From Lactarius indigo (lineage: Eukaryota; Basidiomycota; Agaricomycetes; Russulales; Russulaceae), in the NCBI GenBank assembly GCA_025766275.1, contig JAFKAC010000010.1, positions 496,001 to 560,000 on the forward strand: a DNA stretch of 64,000 nucleotides. Reading direction: 5' to 3'. Each line of letters starts with the position of its first letter. The stretch's first letter is position 1. The notes under the pieces are model-generated. The model had not been told where the DNA came from and ran no database searches. It was given only the letters and a program-made list of their open reading frames with translations. A program made the translations under genes and the position numbers. Positions 1 through 11,447 of the stretch are shown piece by piece.

Positions 1-770
1 TCGGGGAGGCGAGCCAAATCCATGAAGCTGCTCAAGAATAGGAACTCCGGTTTCCGGTTCTGGCGACGAGGTCCTCTAGGAACTCAGCGGAACCATCGAA
101 ACTCGCTGAGGGAAGGGAAGACGGCGCGATCTAGGGAGGTACTTTCATGGTCCTGGGAGGAAGTTGGATAAGGAAACGGATCTCGATACACCTAAGCTAG
201 ATCGTTGTGCGTGGCCCAACGGCCAGCGCCCCCGGGGAGAACCATCCTGCGCGCGGGATCAAATCGAGTCGAAGAGAGACAAGACCCCGCGCGGATGAAA
301 GGAGCCGCGATAATGTAGGGAAAGCAACTTGACATATGTGGAGATAGCGCAACCGGAGGGGGGATCCACCCAAAGAAGTACTGGGAAGGGTCAACGAAGA
401 TACTCCACCGACGGCTAATGATGACACGAGTCAAACATATTCTAGTTCGTGGAACAGCTCCTTCGACAAGGCGGCCGACTTTTACAAGAATGAGTCTGGT
501 ATGATGAGATTTATTTCCCGCACGTGATCGTGATATCGGACATGATTACGTCGTCATCGTCTGGTGTCAGTAGCTGGAATTGGGGAGGCGGCCAGCAATC
601 TAGGGTCTTCCTACCTGACTTGCCACGCGGCTTCTTGTATAGACAAGCTGCGGCTTCAAACGGCGGGGTGAGGAGAATATGATCTCCATCTTCTGCATAC
701 GTGGGCAAGAATATATCATTCCCTGTATTCACGCTCTTATTGTGAATCAGTCGCTTGGTCGGTCGCATGG
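1..770 (-). pseudogene. F-box protein remnant (decayed paralogue of the gene at 1116-2712)
   Basis: Two minus-strand stretches, about 770-511 and 434-192, align in order with the neighbouring intact F-box protein but lie in different frames. The first shares the KTLDCWP segment and an acidic patch (DDDDVI against DEDNVI). The second shares LGGS, AFP-L-RLL, LVSL-LD-IP and GWFSP-ALA. The F-box itself is not visible and frames are broken between the stretches, so no full reading frame survives. The copy continues beyond the left edge of the window. The identification rests on colinear similarity to the adjacent gene and is an inference of local duplication followed by decay. Confidence 0.65.
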
Positions 771-1115
771 GTTTTTAAGTCCAGACCTAACTTGAAGTTG
801 TCATGTATGTGCCCTGTCCGAGATCCGAACACAAGTCCGAACAAGCCAAGGAACAAGCTTAACTCTTTACTATTACCTAGTCATACATGTGTATCGATAA
901 TGTTGGGCAAACTAATCTATGCACTAGCTGTAATCTGTATAGAAGGGATAGGAATATCATTGTGGTGTTAGAGAGCTGCACAAGACGAGGGATTGTAATA
1001 GGAAATAAATCGTAGATTATTAGTAGATAAGAGTAAGTGAGGGTAATATCATCAGAGCAAAGGTCAATATACAGAGGTAATAGTGGGACGGAATTGCGAG
1101 CTCTAAGGCGAAATA

Positions 1116-2712
1116 TCATAACTCCTGATCCCCAAACCAATCGTCGTAGAACCCCTCTCCCGCATAGTGCACGGATACAAGGTGACCGGAAAGCTTGCGC
1201 GCGGCTATGAACGCCTCGATAGCTCGAGACATTGCGGTGCCCCTAAGGTGAATGTCGCGTAGTGCCGAGAACACATGCCGACCAACGCCATCCGCGGACT
1301 GCTCCAGAGCGGCCGCCATGCTCGGAACCAGCGTGCCCGTCAATTCCAGTCTCCGTACGCTAACGAATAGGCCAAACAGCTCCAGCCATTGAACGGGATC
1401 GACCTTGTCCCCAAGAGCCGAAGATGGTCGATGCGCCTCGATTTCAAGCCGCCTGACGCCGGCCACGAGCGGTAAAAGTTGTCTGTTGATGTGGATAAGT
1501 GAGGCCATTCGCCTGGCAAACTCCGGACACGAAATTTGCAGCCGTAGAGTCCCTCGAGGAGATGGATGTGGGAAATAGTGGGTGATAGAGAAACCGGGCT
1601 CCCAAAGCCAGATCGATGTTAGATAAGGGGAGGAACCCAGCCTTTGTGTGAGGTCGATGAACTGGGAGAGTTGTGGGATGTCGAAGGCGAGCCTGTCGAA
1701 AAAGGCAATCTCGATCTTTTCGAGCAGGGGGGCGCTGAGTCTGGCAACGAGGTTCTCAAGGTACTCGCTATCACCCCTGAATTGGAAATCGGCGAGAGCG
1801 AGGAGGACAACCCGATCCAACGAAGGTGGGTGCGGGCTTTCTTGGTCCTGGTAGGCAGTTGAAGAGAGAAAGTGGACCTTCAAGGATTTGATCTGGGGGG
1901 TTGCGCCTAGGCCAGTGGCAAGCGCCACTGGCGAAAAGTATCCCGTATCTGGGATCTCATCAAGCTGAAGCGAGACGAGATCCCTTGTAGACAAAAGGAG
2001 CCGTGGTAATGAAGGAAAGGCGGTGCCACTGAGGTCAATTTGGCGTAATCTGGGGGTGGACCCACCCAAGAACTCGTCAGGAAGGACTACTGACCCCAAC
2101 ATTTCTCGTGACCCCATCCGAAGGTACTCCAATGCGGGAAACGGTTCCTGCACCAATGCGGCCAACTTCTCCAATAGTGAACTCGTCATAGTGAGATTGA
2201 TTTCGCGAATACGGTCAGAATATTTGAGCGCGGAAATGACATTGTCCTCATCTGCGGAGGCGAGGGGCCGCCAGAGTACCAATCGGGGGTACCACAGGGC
2301 GATAGGCAACGCTGGCCAGCAGTCCAGGGTCTTCCCGACTGGCCGTTTGTATGTGTAGAGAAGTCGGAGGTCCAAACGGCGTGGTGACGCGAATATGAGA
2401 GACCGCCATCTTTGACAGACGTGTGCGAGTCTGTGCCATTCCCACGAGCCAAATAACGAGTAATCCAATGCATCGAGTCGGTGGTAGTCGAATATCTCTA
2501 AAAGGACCTCATCGGGGAGCATTTGAATTGTCACATATCTGTCGACGTCTACTTGGCCCACTTTGCGCGAGTCGCATTAACAATGGTATCAGAATAAGTG
2601 AGTGCCTGTACTTACTACTCACGGAGCTCCTCTCCGAGACCTCTGAGGAATTGGCCTTGGAGGGGGGAAAGGTGAGTCTTGGGCTCTGCGCTATCGGAAG
2701 CTCGTCCCCCAT
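1116..2712 (-). CDS. F-box protein, basidiomycete leucine-rich type
   Basis: The model has two exons, 2712-2616 and 2548-1116, with a 67-base intron that has a perfect GTAAGT donor and a TAG acceptor; it predicts 509 residues. The F-box begins at MLPDEVLLEIFDYHRL (near residue 40) and is followed by WHRLAHVCQRWR, the usual F-box helix seen in agaric proteins. The rest is a leucine-rich C-terminal region typical of substrate-binding halves of this expanded family. By family knowledge it would bind SKP1 and act as the substrate receptor of an SCF ubiquitin ligase; the target is unknown. A start at the internal Met just before LPDEV would give 477 residues, but the upstream exon fits phase and splice signals. 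A broken paralogue lies immediately downstream. Confidence 0.8.
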
Positions 2713-5700
2713 TCGTCTGGATTTAAAAAATGCGCTGCAAACGATTGCATTGAACGCGTCGATGATGGCGTGTGGTGAAAACCGTGACGAGGGTTGAGGG
2801 GTACTTTTTCGGTCACAACTATCTGAGGGGAATCTAAGTCGAATGCCTTGTCAGCCCCGGCTTGATTCTAGTTGTCGAACAGGGGGAGGCACTGGACGTA
2901 CCGGGGTGAGTTCATTGATGGGGGTTGGGTGGGCTGAATATGGGGCAAGTGACCTTATATTAAATTATCAGTGCACGTCACATGCACCGAGGCATCGCAT
3001 TGCTCCCCACGGTCTCCTCTCTGTAGTGAGCTGCTTCGTTCGGTAGGGCCCCGTATCCTTAGGTGCGCTATTACAGGTAGTGGGTGCGCGTGCAGATCAG
3101 GCACGCTGAGACAAAGTGGGGCCGAGTATCAAAAAAAAAAAAGGAAAAAAAGGAAAAGAAAATCCTGTGCCATCGCCGGGCCGGCTTGTTTCCCCCACTT
3201 TGCCTTTGTTTACCTGTTCTGGCCCTGCCGACTCATCGCTCGAGACTAAACCTACTGTACTTGAAACAGGTAATGGGAGAACATTCGAGAAATGAGGCTG
3301 TATCTAGGAGACCGCCTGGGGAAGTATCTATGCAGCTTGCCGGGTTATCACACTCCATGTCCGCCGCGGATACTAGAGGAACCTTTCTTTAAGCCGTGGT
3401 TCTCGCTGGCAATGCATCGTGTTCCTGAAACTAGTACTTGGGATTCACGAAATAGACAAAAACGACGCCCAAATTAAAGCAGGTATTGACCGCGAGTGAA
3501 ATAGACAAGGGACAGATATGTACGAGCGGGACAGTGGAGGATGGATCCATAGTTCTAGCAATCGCTCGATAATCCACCACCACCCCGAAGTGCATAGATA
3601 CGAACCAATCGGACAGCCAACCCGCGGATAGAAACGGGACGGATTTTCTTAAGCGAGTCAATTAAACCCACCACGCCTCGACAAGTCGTACCACGCTGTC
3701 GACGAATGGGGAAAAATGTCTACGGGATGTGGGAATCGAAGTCACCCGCAGGGTCACCACAAAACACCGGGCGCCCACCAGCAGCTAGAGTAGCTCAATA
3801 CTACTGTCTGCATTAATGGGCGAGATCGGAAGTACTCTTCAGGTGGGTGCTCGACAAGGGAACGATGGTCTAACACTACTCGTATACTGGCAAAGCTATG
3901 ATAGCAAGGACGAGTACGAGCTGTCAGTCACACGTTATGCTTATACCGATACCCGAGAATGAATCTTGTCGCCCCCGAATAGAATAGAATCGAAAAGAGT
4001 TAGAGGACCGACACAAAGGTGATCGTACACATTTTGTCCGGTCCGGTTGTCATAGACAGACCAAGCATCCGGGGTTAGCTCCCAGCACGCTCAGGAGGAA
4101 CGTAATCACACATCCGACAGAATGGACAACATAGCAAACGTCGTGGCGCCAGCAGACCTCGCTCAGTCGATAATAACTAATTCTCGACGACGGGACCAAC
4201 AGGGTATTCTAGCTGCGCGGTGGCCAGGTGGAGCAGCATCAAGCGAGTAGAGATACGGAGAGGGGTGTCGTCGGGCGACAATTTTTTCTTATCACCGCGA
4301 CGAATAATGACCAAGCTTTCGCCTCGGTATACGAATAGACACAGCTCGGGTTAACCAGAGCTCCCACGACGCATGAGGAATGAATGACCCAATAGATGAC
4401 AACATTGCTTAAAACTCGCCACATCTTCGCGTCGGCTCCGAAGATGGACCGTAAAACAGGTCAAAGAACAATTAAAACACCCACCTCGATAGCAGTAGGC
4501 GTGATAGCAAGCAACGAAAACACCTCCCAGATCGACATTTGTTTGCAGTCGCCGAAAGCCGACCCCTTTCAAAGGAGTAAGTAATTCAGGTTTCAAGGAC
4601 GAGCTGGTCGACGTCACGCCCGAAAACACCAGCAGAATTATCGATCCCAGTGGAGAGGCTTTTCTCAGGCTGTCGAGTGTGACGAGAACAAGAATGGGGT
4701 GAGGAGGGAAGGAAGCGACGGACAGACGATGACTTCAAAGACCGTAGAGTCTTGGTCAGCGAGGGTCCTCCTGCGAGCGAGACCCACATCGTTAGTAAGC
4801 GGCTATTATCTATCTCTCGCGCAATCTGTGGGAGAGAGTGGATCCACCACACCAAAAATAAAATCAGGAAGCGTACAGTAACCCCCTTGGTCCAACAGGA
4901 ACAACGCAAACTTCTTCCACTGGCAATTAGCGAAGGCAGCGCCCGGTAGAGAGAAGAACCTGTTTTGCCACGTGTGATCAGAACATATTCCTGAGCGGCC
5001 ATGAAATCGGTGATCCTTTATCAACATTCAATCAGGGAAGCGGTAAGTTGCTGTAGGAGTGTGGGCGATGAATGAAGCTTGATGAAGAGAGGTCAGTGAT
5101 CTGGAGTTCGCTCGCTTGCTGTGCGTATCTCGGCTGATTTCTTGCACGGACCCGGGTGATGCGAACACGGCGAAAACAGCGCTATACTTCTGCACTTACA
5201 CAAGCAAGAAAGCCATACTCTTATGGAAATTGTCCTGCTTTCCGCCGCCAATAGGCCGGTCGGCCATGATTGGGGGAGATGGATCGCCTCGGAAGCAAGT
5301 CGGTTCCGTTGTCAAATGTTAATCGCCCACTTTGAGCGACTCGGAGCCCTAGACCAACTTGGCTGTGCAGGGAAATAGTATATCTCCCACAGCGACCCGT
5401 CGCCATCGCACACGTGCGATGACTCCTAAGAACTACTTGGCATACGTTCACATGCTTGAATGCCGTGCCACCAATCTATGACTAGAGAGTAGTAGCCCAT
5501 TCACCACCGAAATGGGCAAGGGCCATCTAAGTGAGCGTCCCAATAAGAAGCTCGGAACATAACAACAACCGCACAAGTGACACACGATGCCGGACAACTA
5601 CCAGTGGGGTAGTACATATCTGGACGCCAAGAATGCATCATGGTCCGTCGCGCAATGGCCACATATGAGCGAGCGCGAGCCTGAGAGAATGTGAAGATAA

Positions 5701-6299
5701 AGACGATTGGGTGCGCAGTAACAAGACGGAAGCAATGTACAAGTGGGGAAGAAATAAGAAACAACCCTCGTTGTAAAAAATGAACCCTACCCCACCAGGG
5801 CGTAGCGCCAGGGAGGGCACTAGGGTTGATAGGGTTAAGGCCGTGGCCAGTTTTCAAAAAGGGGAATCTCAATCCTGATCTTCACTCATCGGTGTGGGGT
5901 TCAGTGTGGGCGCGACGCTCTCAAGGGCCCCAGGCACAGCATCAAACCCTGAACCGGGGCAGGGTTCTCTGCGCCCTCGAGGAGGCTCTGATTCCGGGCT
6001 CAACGGATTGTCCAGTCACTATTACGCACCCAATCACGTTCCTCTAGGACCGAACACAGAACCGGACGTAATTCGTACTGTCGACTTCGACGCGCGCGCT
6101 CGGAGATACTGGAAGAGCTTACGGGACTGTTCTCACTCCGAGCTGGTCTAAGGTTATCATACCCAACTCAGGGAGGAATTGCTTGCTTATTATATCACAT
6201 GAGCGTATATGCGTATCTAATACATACTGGTTTTTCAGTGAGATAAGGAGCCCATGAGGGGAAAGAGTGAGGGTGTAGGCATCTATAGTCAAATTGTGT
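2713..6299. other. Intergenic stretch without a recognisable gene
   Basis: About 3.6 kb between the F-box gene and farnesyl diphosphate synthase. It holds only short overlapping frames on both strands, the longest a 138-residue minus-strand frame at 4586-5002 that resembles nothing I know. A poly-A/AAG-rich tract lies near 3130-3165. No splice-supported gene, terminal repeats or transposase/reverse-transcriptase motifs were seen. Confidence 0.5.
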
Positions 6300-7665
6300 T
6301 TACTTGGTGCGCTTGTAAATCTTCTCTAGGAATGTGTGGAAGACAGCGCGGCGGAGTATCGCATCACCGTTCGGGCTGCGCACCTCCGGCACCGCATCGA
6401 TGAGCGCGTTGATACGCTCATACGACTGCGCCTCGTACTCCGAATACGCCTTATCGACACCGACCTGGCGGAAGATTTCCTTGACGCGTTCCTCTGCTGC
6501 GTTGTCCTTCTGCCCGTAGCTTGCATCGAGGATCGCGCGCTGCTCAGGGCTGGCACGCGCGAGAGCCGTGTTGATGCACCACGAACACTTGTTGTCCACG
6601 ATATCCGTGCCGATCTTGCCGATTTGCTCGGGTGTCCCCGAGTAGTCGAGGTAGTCATCCTGGATCTGGAAGTACTCGCCGAGTGGGACGAGGATGTCCA
6701 GTGAGATCTTGAAGTAATCTGGATCCGACTCGTTGCGCTTCTCGACAGGGAAACCGCAGAGGAGCAGCGCGAGAGCGACGGGGAGATAGAAGGAGTAAAG
6801 AGCCGTCTTGTAGATGACGATTGTGCTGTGCCTGCGGGTCATCATGTAAGCTTCAAAAAGAGGGAATAAAGTAGGGATGGAACGCACCTGGCGAGAGAGA
6901 ACTTAGACAGATCAACGCTGTCTTCTGGAGCGGTTATCAGATCAACGAGTTGCCCCATTTCCGTCTGATACGAGACCTGAACGAGCAGATTCAGCGACTT
7001 GTCGGGAATGGAGGAACGACGTGACATAGCTTACCTCGTGGAGAAGATCGATGATGTCAACGTAATATGACTCCTTGCGGAAGTGCTTGCGAATCATTTG
7101 GAAGATCGCCCCTTCTAGAATGAGTGCGTCGTTAACGGCCATGAAACCGACACCTTCCATGCGATACCAGCAGGGCTGGCCACGACGGGTGATGCTCGAG
7201 TCCATTATGTCATCGGAAACGAGGAAGTAGGCTTGCATCTTGAATCCGTCGTCAATGGCACGTCATATTGACTCAGAGGAATAGAGGTACAGACCCATTC
7301 GACCGACCAGCCAAGGACGGCGGCCTTGAAGTATTCTGCCTCGGTGAGCTCGCGACCCTTGAGGATTGCAACGGTGTCAACAACGCTCAGGCCTCGGTTG
7401 AGCTTTCCCCCAGGTACGTTGTAGTCCATGCTCTGTTGGGCGATAAGACATCGGCGTCGAATGAAGAGATAGAAGAACGAACACGTCGGTAGTACTCAAT
7501 GGCCTCCTCGGGCATGTTGTGTTTACGAAAGTCGTCGAGGAGATCATCGCGAACGACGGCATAGACAGCCTCGAAGCGTTTTCGGGCGGCAACCTTTTTG
7601 TCCTTGACGGCTGTCGGAGGAAGAGGGGCGGGAGTAGGGGTGGGTGAGGTCGCGATGGGGGCCAT
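6300..7665 (-). CDS. ERG20: Farnesyl diphosphate synthase, copy 1
   Basis: Five exons (7665-7483, 7432-7295, 7238-7035, 6976-6888, 6831-6300) join in phase to 381 residues; introns are 50-58 bases with GTNNGT-like donors. The enzyme condenses isopentenyl diphosphate with dimethylallyl and then geranyl diphosphate to make farnesyl diphosphate for sterols, dolichol, ubiquinone and prenylation, normally in the cytosol. Seen in the sequence: first aspartate-rich motif DDIMD (116-120) preceded by aromatic Tyr-Phe at the chain-length positions, RRGQPCWY, second motif DDYLD (263-267), [13 protein letters not shown] and the C-terminal KIYKRTK. It matches the yeast enzyme throughout; the N-terminus is about 30 residues longer and rich in Pro/Thr. 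A second complete copy lies at 45089-46467 on the other strand with identical exon lengths. Confidence 0.95.
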
Positions 7666-7703
7666 GTTGAAAAGTGATGGTGAGGGAAGCTGTGAGGAGA
7701 GGT

Positions 7704-7712
7704 CTTAATATA
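7704..7712 (-). promoter_or_regulatory. Possible TATA element of FPP synthase copy 1
   Basis: TATATTAAG on the minus strand lies about 40 bases upstream of the start codon at 7665. The spacing is short for a promoter element, and the call rests only on composition and position. Confidence 0.3.
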
Positions 7713-7720
7713 GGGACAGC

Positions 7721-10302
7721 CGGAGTGGAACGATTTAGTGGTCCCAACAAACAAACTTTTCGGTTGAGAACAGACCGGGGGCGTCTTGTCTCGTCTCGTC
7801 TCGGCCAACTTGACGGACCCTTCCCTTTCTCGTCTCTTCGGTTCTTTTCCGGGTCCGCGGTCACTGGAACGACTCTGGAACGTAACCACTCCTCCGTTCC
7901 TTTCCTTTTGTTCTCTCCTCGACCCAGGGCTCGCACCCTGCATTCTACTACTCCATATAGTAGCCCTTTCATGGACGGTAGGTCCGGACTACTCCCGCTA
8001 GAGTGGGGAATAAAACGATATTGTAAGGCGTCCCCATCGCAGGTAAGCGCCTTTCCGTCTAGTTCATTAATAGCCGAATGGTGGACCCACCCGTTCCCAG
8101 TCGCTCCCGTATCGTTCCCGAATAATTTTACAGTATAGGATCATACAATCAAGTAGTCTAATGTCGTCACAGCACACACTAATACGCATCTAACTTACTT
8201 CCAAAGAACCTCTCCTCACCATGAACGTCGGTGATACTTCCTGCGCCTGGCGGGTTGATTTTTCCAATATGGGTAAATCGGCTTCCTGAAACGTGAGAAC
8301 CCATGGGCATTTCGGTTGTAGCCGCAACGCCTGCATGTTCATACTCAGTCCTTCAGTCTCACCCAAAGTAGCGATGAGTCTCGGCATCTCATGGTTGCCG
8401 ATGCCAGTAACAGATAGTGCGTGCCATCACATCAAGCCACAAATACAGCAGCACCACTCCATGATGCATGACGCGCTGTAATGCCTATTCCCACAACCTC
8501 CTCCCATACGTATGAAATACGTACGAAATGTGCAGACATCATTGTCAATGCTGCCAATTGTGGGCGCGTTGACCAATTCGCCTCTTGGCAGTGTCTCACG
8601 GCGTGAATCAGCGGTGCATTAGGTGACGTGTACGCAGAGAGTGGTCCGGGTGATGAAACTATCATGGAAGATAAAAGTGGCGCAAAGCAGTATATGACCA
8701 ACAAGGGGTTCAGTTCATCCCATACCTGACACTTGTTACAATCTGGGAAGCTGACATTCTGTCAGGGATACTGTTCTGCTTCCGTTCCCTCCACCAACCG
8801 GTGGCTATCTCATATATGTCCCACGGCGCTCCTGCCGCGCGCGCACGGACAACGACTGTTGAGGAGAGGGGTGTCGAGATTGGTTTAGATGTCCCAGACC
8901 GCGACCGCGCACACGCCCCATCTCGCGCTGTCGCCGCTCCCTCCTCCACCTGCGACGGTAGCGCCACCCGCGCCACCTTCTTCGGGCCGAATCCCGGAGG
9001 CACGTGCTGCATCGGCCTTCACGAAACTCTCCCCCACCCGACACGTCCTGTCAGAAGAAAGGGGAAGGAGAATGGGGGGGCGGAGGGCGGAGGAAGTGAA
9101 GACACGCCAAATGTCGCACGGAAGGTCCGTGTTGACCATACACGGGTCGCGAGGGGGGGGTGCTAGTGAACGCCGTACGGAGGAGCACACCCCAGTTTAT
9201 CCACGTGCTTATACATTAAGCGGTGCTGTCGAAAACGAAATCATCCGTTGGGGCATTTGTGTGCACATCACTTCGCATGTAACTTACGAGGGTGCATAAG
9301 CCAAGGTACAAGCTGCTCTTGAATTTGAAGCTCGGAGGGCCACGTGATCCGACTTAGTTGGATTTTGAGCTCCACTTGGTTCAAGTTTCTCTGCACATTA
9401 CGAGAACCCCTTGACGACCCCCTGGTGCAGTCGTGAGGGGATCGGATCCTGGCACTAGACTTTCTCGCCCACCCGAAGTGACGTAAAGGCTCGGTCCTGA
9501 ATCTAGCTATTTCTATTTCTCAGCTCGGGCAGTATACTTATTGCAAGTGGGCAAAACTCAAGACAGTATTGGGACGAAAGCACACTCGCAGAACGATATC
9601 GAGGCTCTTTCCACATCCACATAACCTGATGTCGGAAAGGGCCAAGCGGATTGTGTCAGAGCTACTTTTTAAGCCTCATTGACAGACTGCCGATCCCGGA
9701 CGTCGCGACGGCCTGTCAGATTGTGTTGTGGAAATGCCCCAGATTCCACGGACGGCATCCCACGACAACAGGGGACACGTCACGCTCTGGATACAGAACG
9801 TACCCCAAGTCAGCACTCAAGACAATTGCCTCTCGGTCAATCCCTTGAGGGGTCCTTCGGGGAATGACGCGGCAATGGAAAGCGCGCACTAATTAGACTT
9901 GGGACAACGGGACCCACTGCAATGCAGTATTTGATTCATTTGGTCCGTGATCGGCAAGCTGGCGGCCAGTGACGTTAATTAAGGTCCCTCATATAGGGGG
10001 AGGTGTGTACCTTCGTCGCTTGCTGTTGCTCCTCTGAGACTTTTTGACCTTACAAGGTCCATGCGCCAGACACACTTTCCCGTGTCCCTACCCAAAAGCC
10101 ACATTCTATAGGTACACACAACAATCAAGCTCCTCCCTCCCGCCTCCGGGAGCCACAATGCTGCTCTGCCGGTATATAGCTTGAAAGGGAGCCCGCGAGT
10201 CGCCGTTCTGTCTGCCATACACACACTCTCTCTTTTGACATTCGGCAGCCGGCTGCTTGCGTTCATCGACTGGAAAACGAAACACCCTCTCGAATACAAA
10301 AC
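7721..10302. other. Intergenic stretch without a recognisable gene
   Basis: About 2.6 kb. Overlapping frames at 8700-9300 are biased to Pro/Ala or Gly on opposite strands, as expected from GC-rich sequence rather than from a protein. Minus-strand fragments near 8190-8760 have coding-like composition but no family was recognised and no continuous splice model was found. The right end (about 10000-10302) is the upstream region of the membrane-protein gene and contains a TATATAG near 10174. Confidence 0.45.
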
Positions 10303-10962
10303 ATGTCTGGTAAAGTGTGTTCTTCTCGGTGTCGCTCCCCCCTAGCTCAACGCTCTCGTCCCAGTCTTTTCACGCTCCGCGTCATGGGTCCCGCAGGCGA
10401 CCCTCGTCCTCTCCTTGTTCCTCTTCCCACTCCTTCCCAGCGCAAACGCAGCACCTACACCAGATCCATCGTGAGCAGCACCACCCTCTCCTCACCCTAA
10501 TCGTCGTCCCAACTCACCTCACTCCCTTAGCACTGCCGCCACTACCACCTCGCCGCTCGACGAACGAGCCGACGAACCCACGCACAAATCCTCCTCTGGC
10601 GGCCTCCCAGTCCCCGCCCTCCTCGCCATAGTCACCGTATCCCGTACGTCACTCCACCCACCCACCCTACCTAAACACACTCACACTCACGCTCACGCGG
10701 CACAGTCTTCCTCCTGCTCCTCGGCGCCACCCTGGGGTACATGTACGTGCGCCGGCGGCGCGTGCAACAGAAGCGCGCGGACCACCGCAAGCGCACCGCG
10801 CAGTTCCAAGAGATGCATCGTGCCGGCGCGCGGCCGTACTACGCGGGCGACGCGCAGCAGCCCATTCCTGTCTCGTTACCCCTCTCTGAGACGGTGAGTA
10901 CGACGACGGCGTCGTCTCACGAAAAGGGGCCGCGGTACCCGATCAGGGCGTACGTTGTGTAG
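10303..10962 (+). CDS. Small type I single-pass membrane protein, function unknown
   Basis: Four exons (10303-10309, 10365-10470, 10531-10643, 10706-10962) join to a 160-residue protein. The first exon is only 7 bases and the correct frame appears only after splicing. The product shows an N-terminal signal peptide (hydrophobic core about 15-27, likely cleavage after ANA near residue 31). A short Thr/Ser/Pro-rich outer segment follows, then one membrane helix (about 63-88). A stop-transfer run RRRR (91-94) and a basic cytosolic tail with QKRADHRKR complete it. The arrangement predicts a surface or endomembrane protein with the tail in the cytosol. Three introns of 55-62 bases have good donors, and the coding potential of the joined product is the main support. 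No family recognised. It runs convergently toward the P-type ATPase gene. Confidence 0.7.
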
Positions 10963-11447
10963 GGTGCCGGGAGAAGTGATGCTTTTTGATTATTATTATT
11001 ATTTGGTTGTAAGTAGTAAATGCATGATGTGAGGACACGCTTGTTTTTTTTTGTTAAAGCGTGTCCTATTTTTGTATGATCGATGCGTAGTGATTTCAGC
11101 CGTAGTTTCGGACGGTCGTGATTTTGGGCAGTGGGACATGTTTGAGACAAAAGTGAGACCAGCCGCCTCACTACACAATAAGGTCATCCGTTTGTCCATT
11201 ATTGCTCCCGTCTAGTATCTGTCGATGTTAATGACGAGCACGAGAGAATGAACGAACAAATCATTATCATTCGTGTTATCTACGGAGACAAAAAAGACCC
11301 GGAATGTTGACGGAGTGGATACAAACAAACAGGGGAGACCTCCGAGTCCGGGTGGGGACAGGGGAAATAGATATATGTCGTGTACTTTACATCCACTACC
11401 CATATGTGCATAGATGGATTATCTCAATAAAGGCCCGAGGAAAATTA

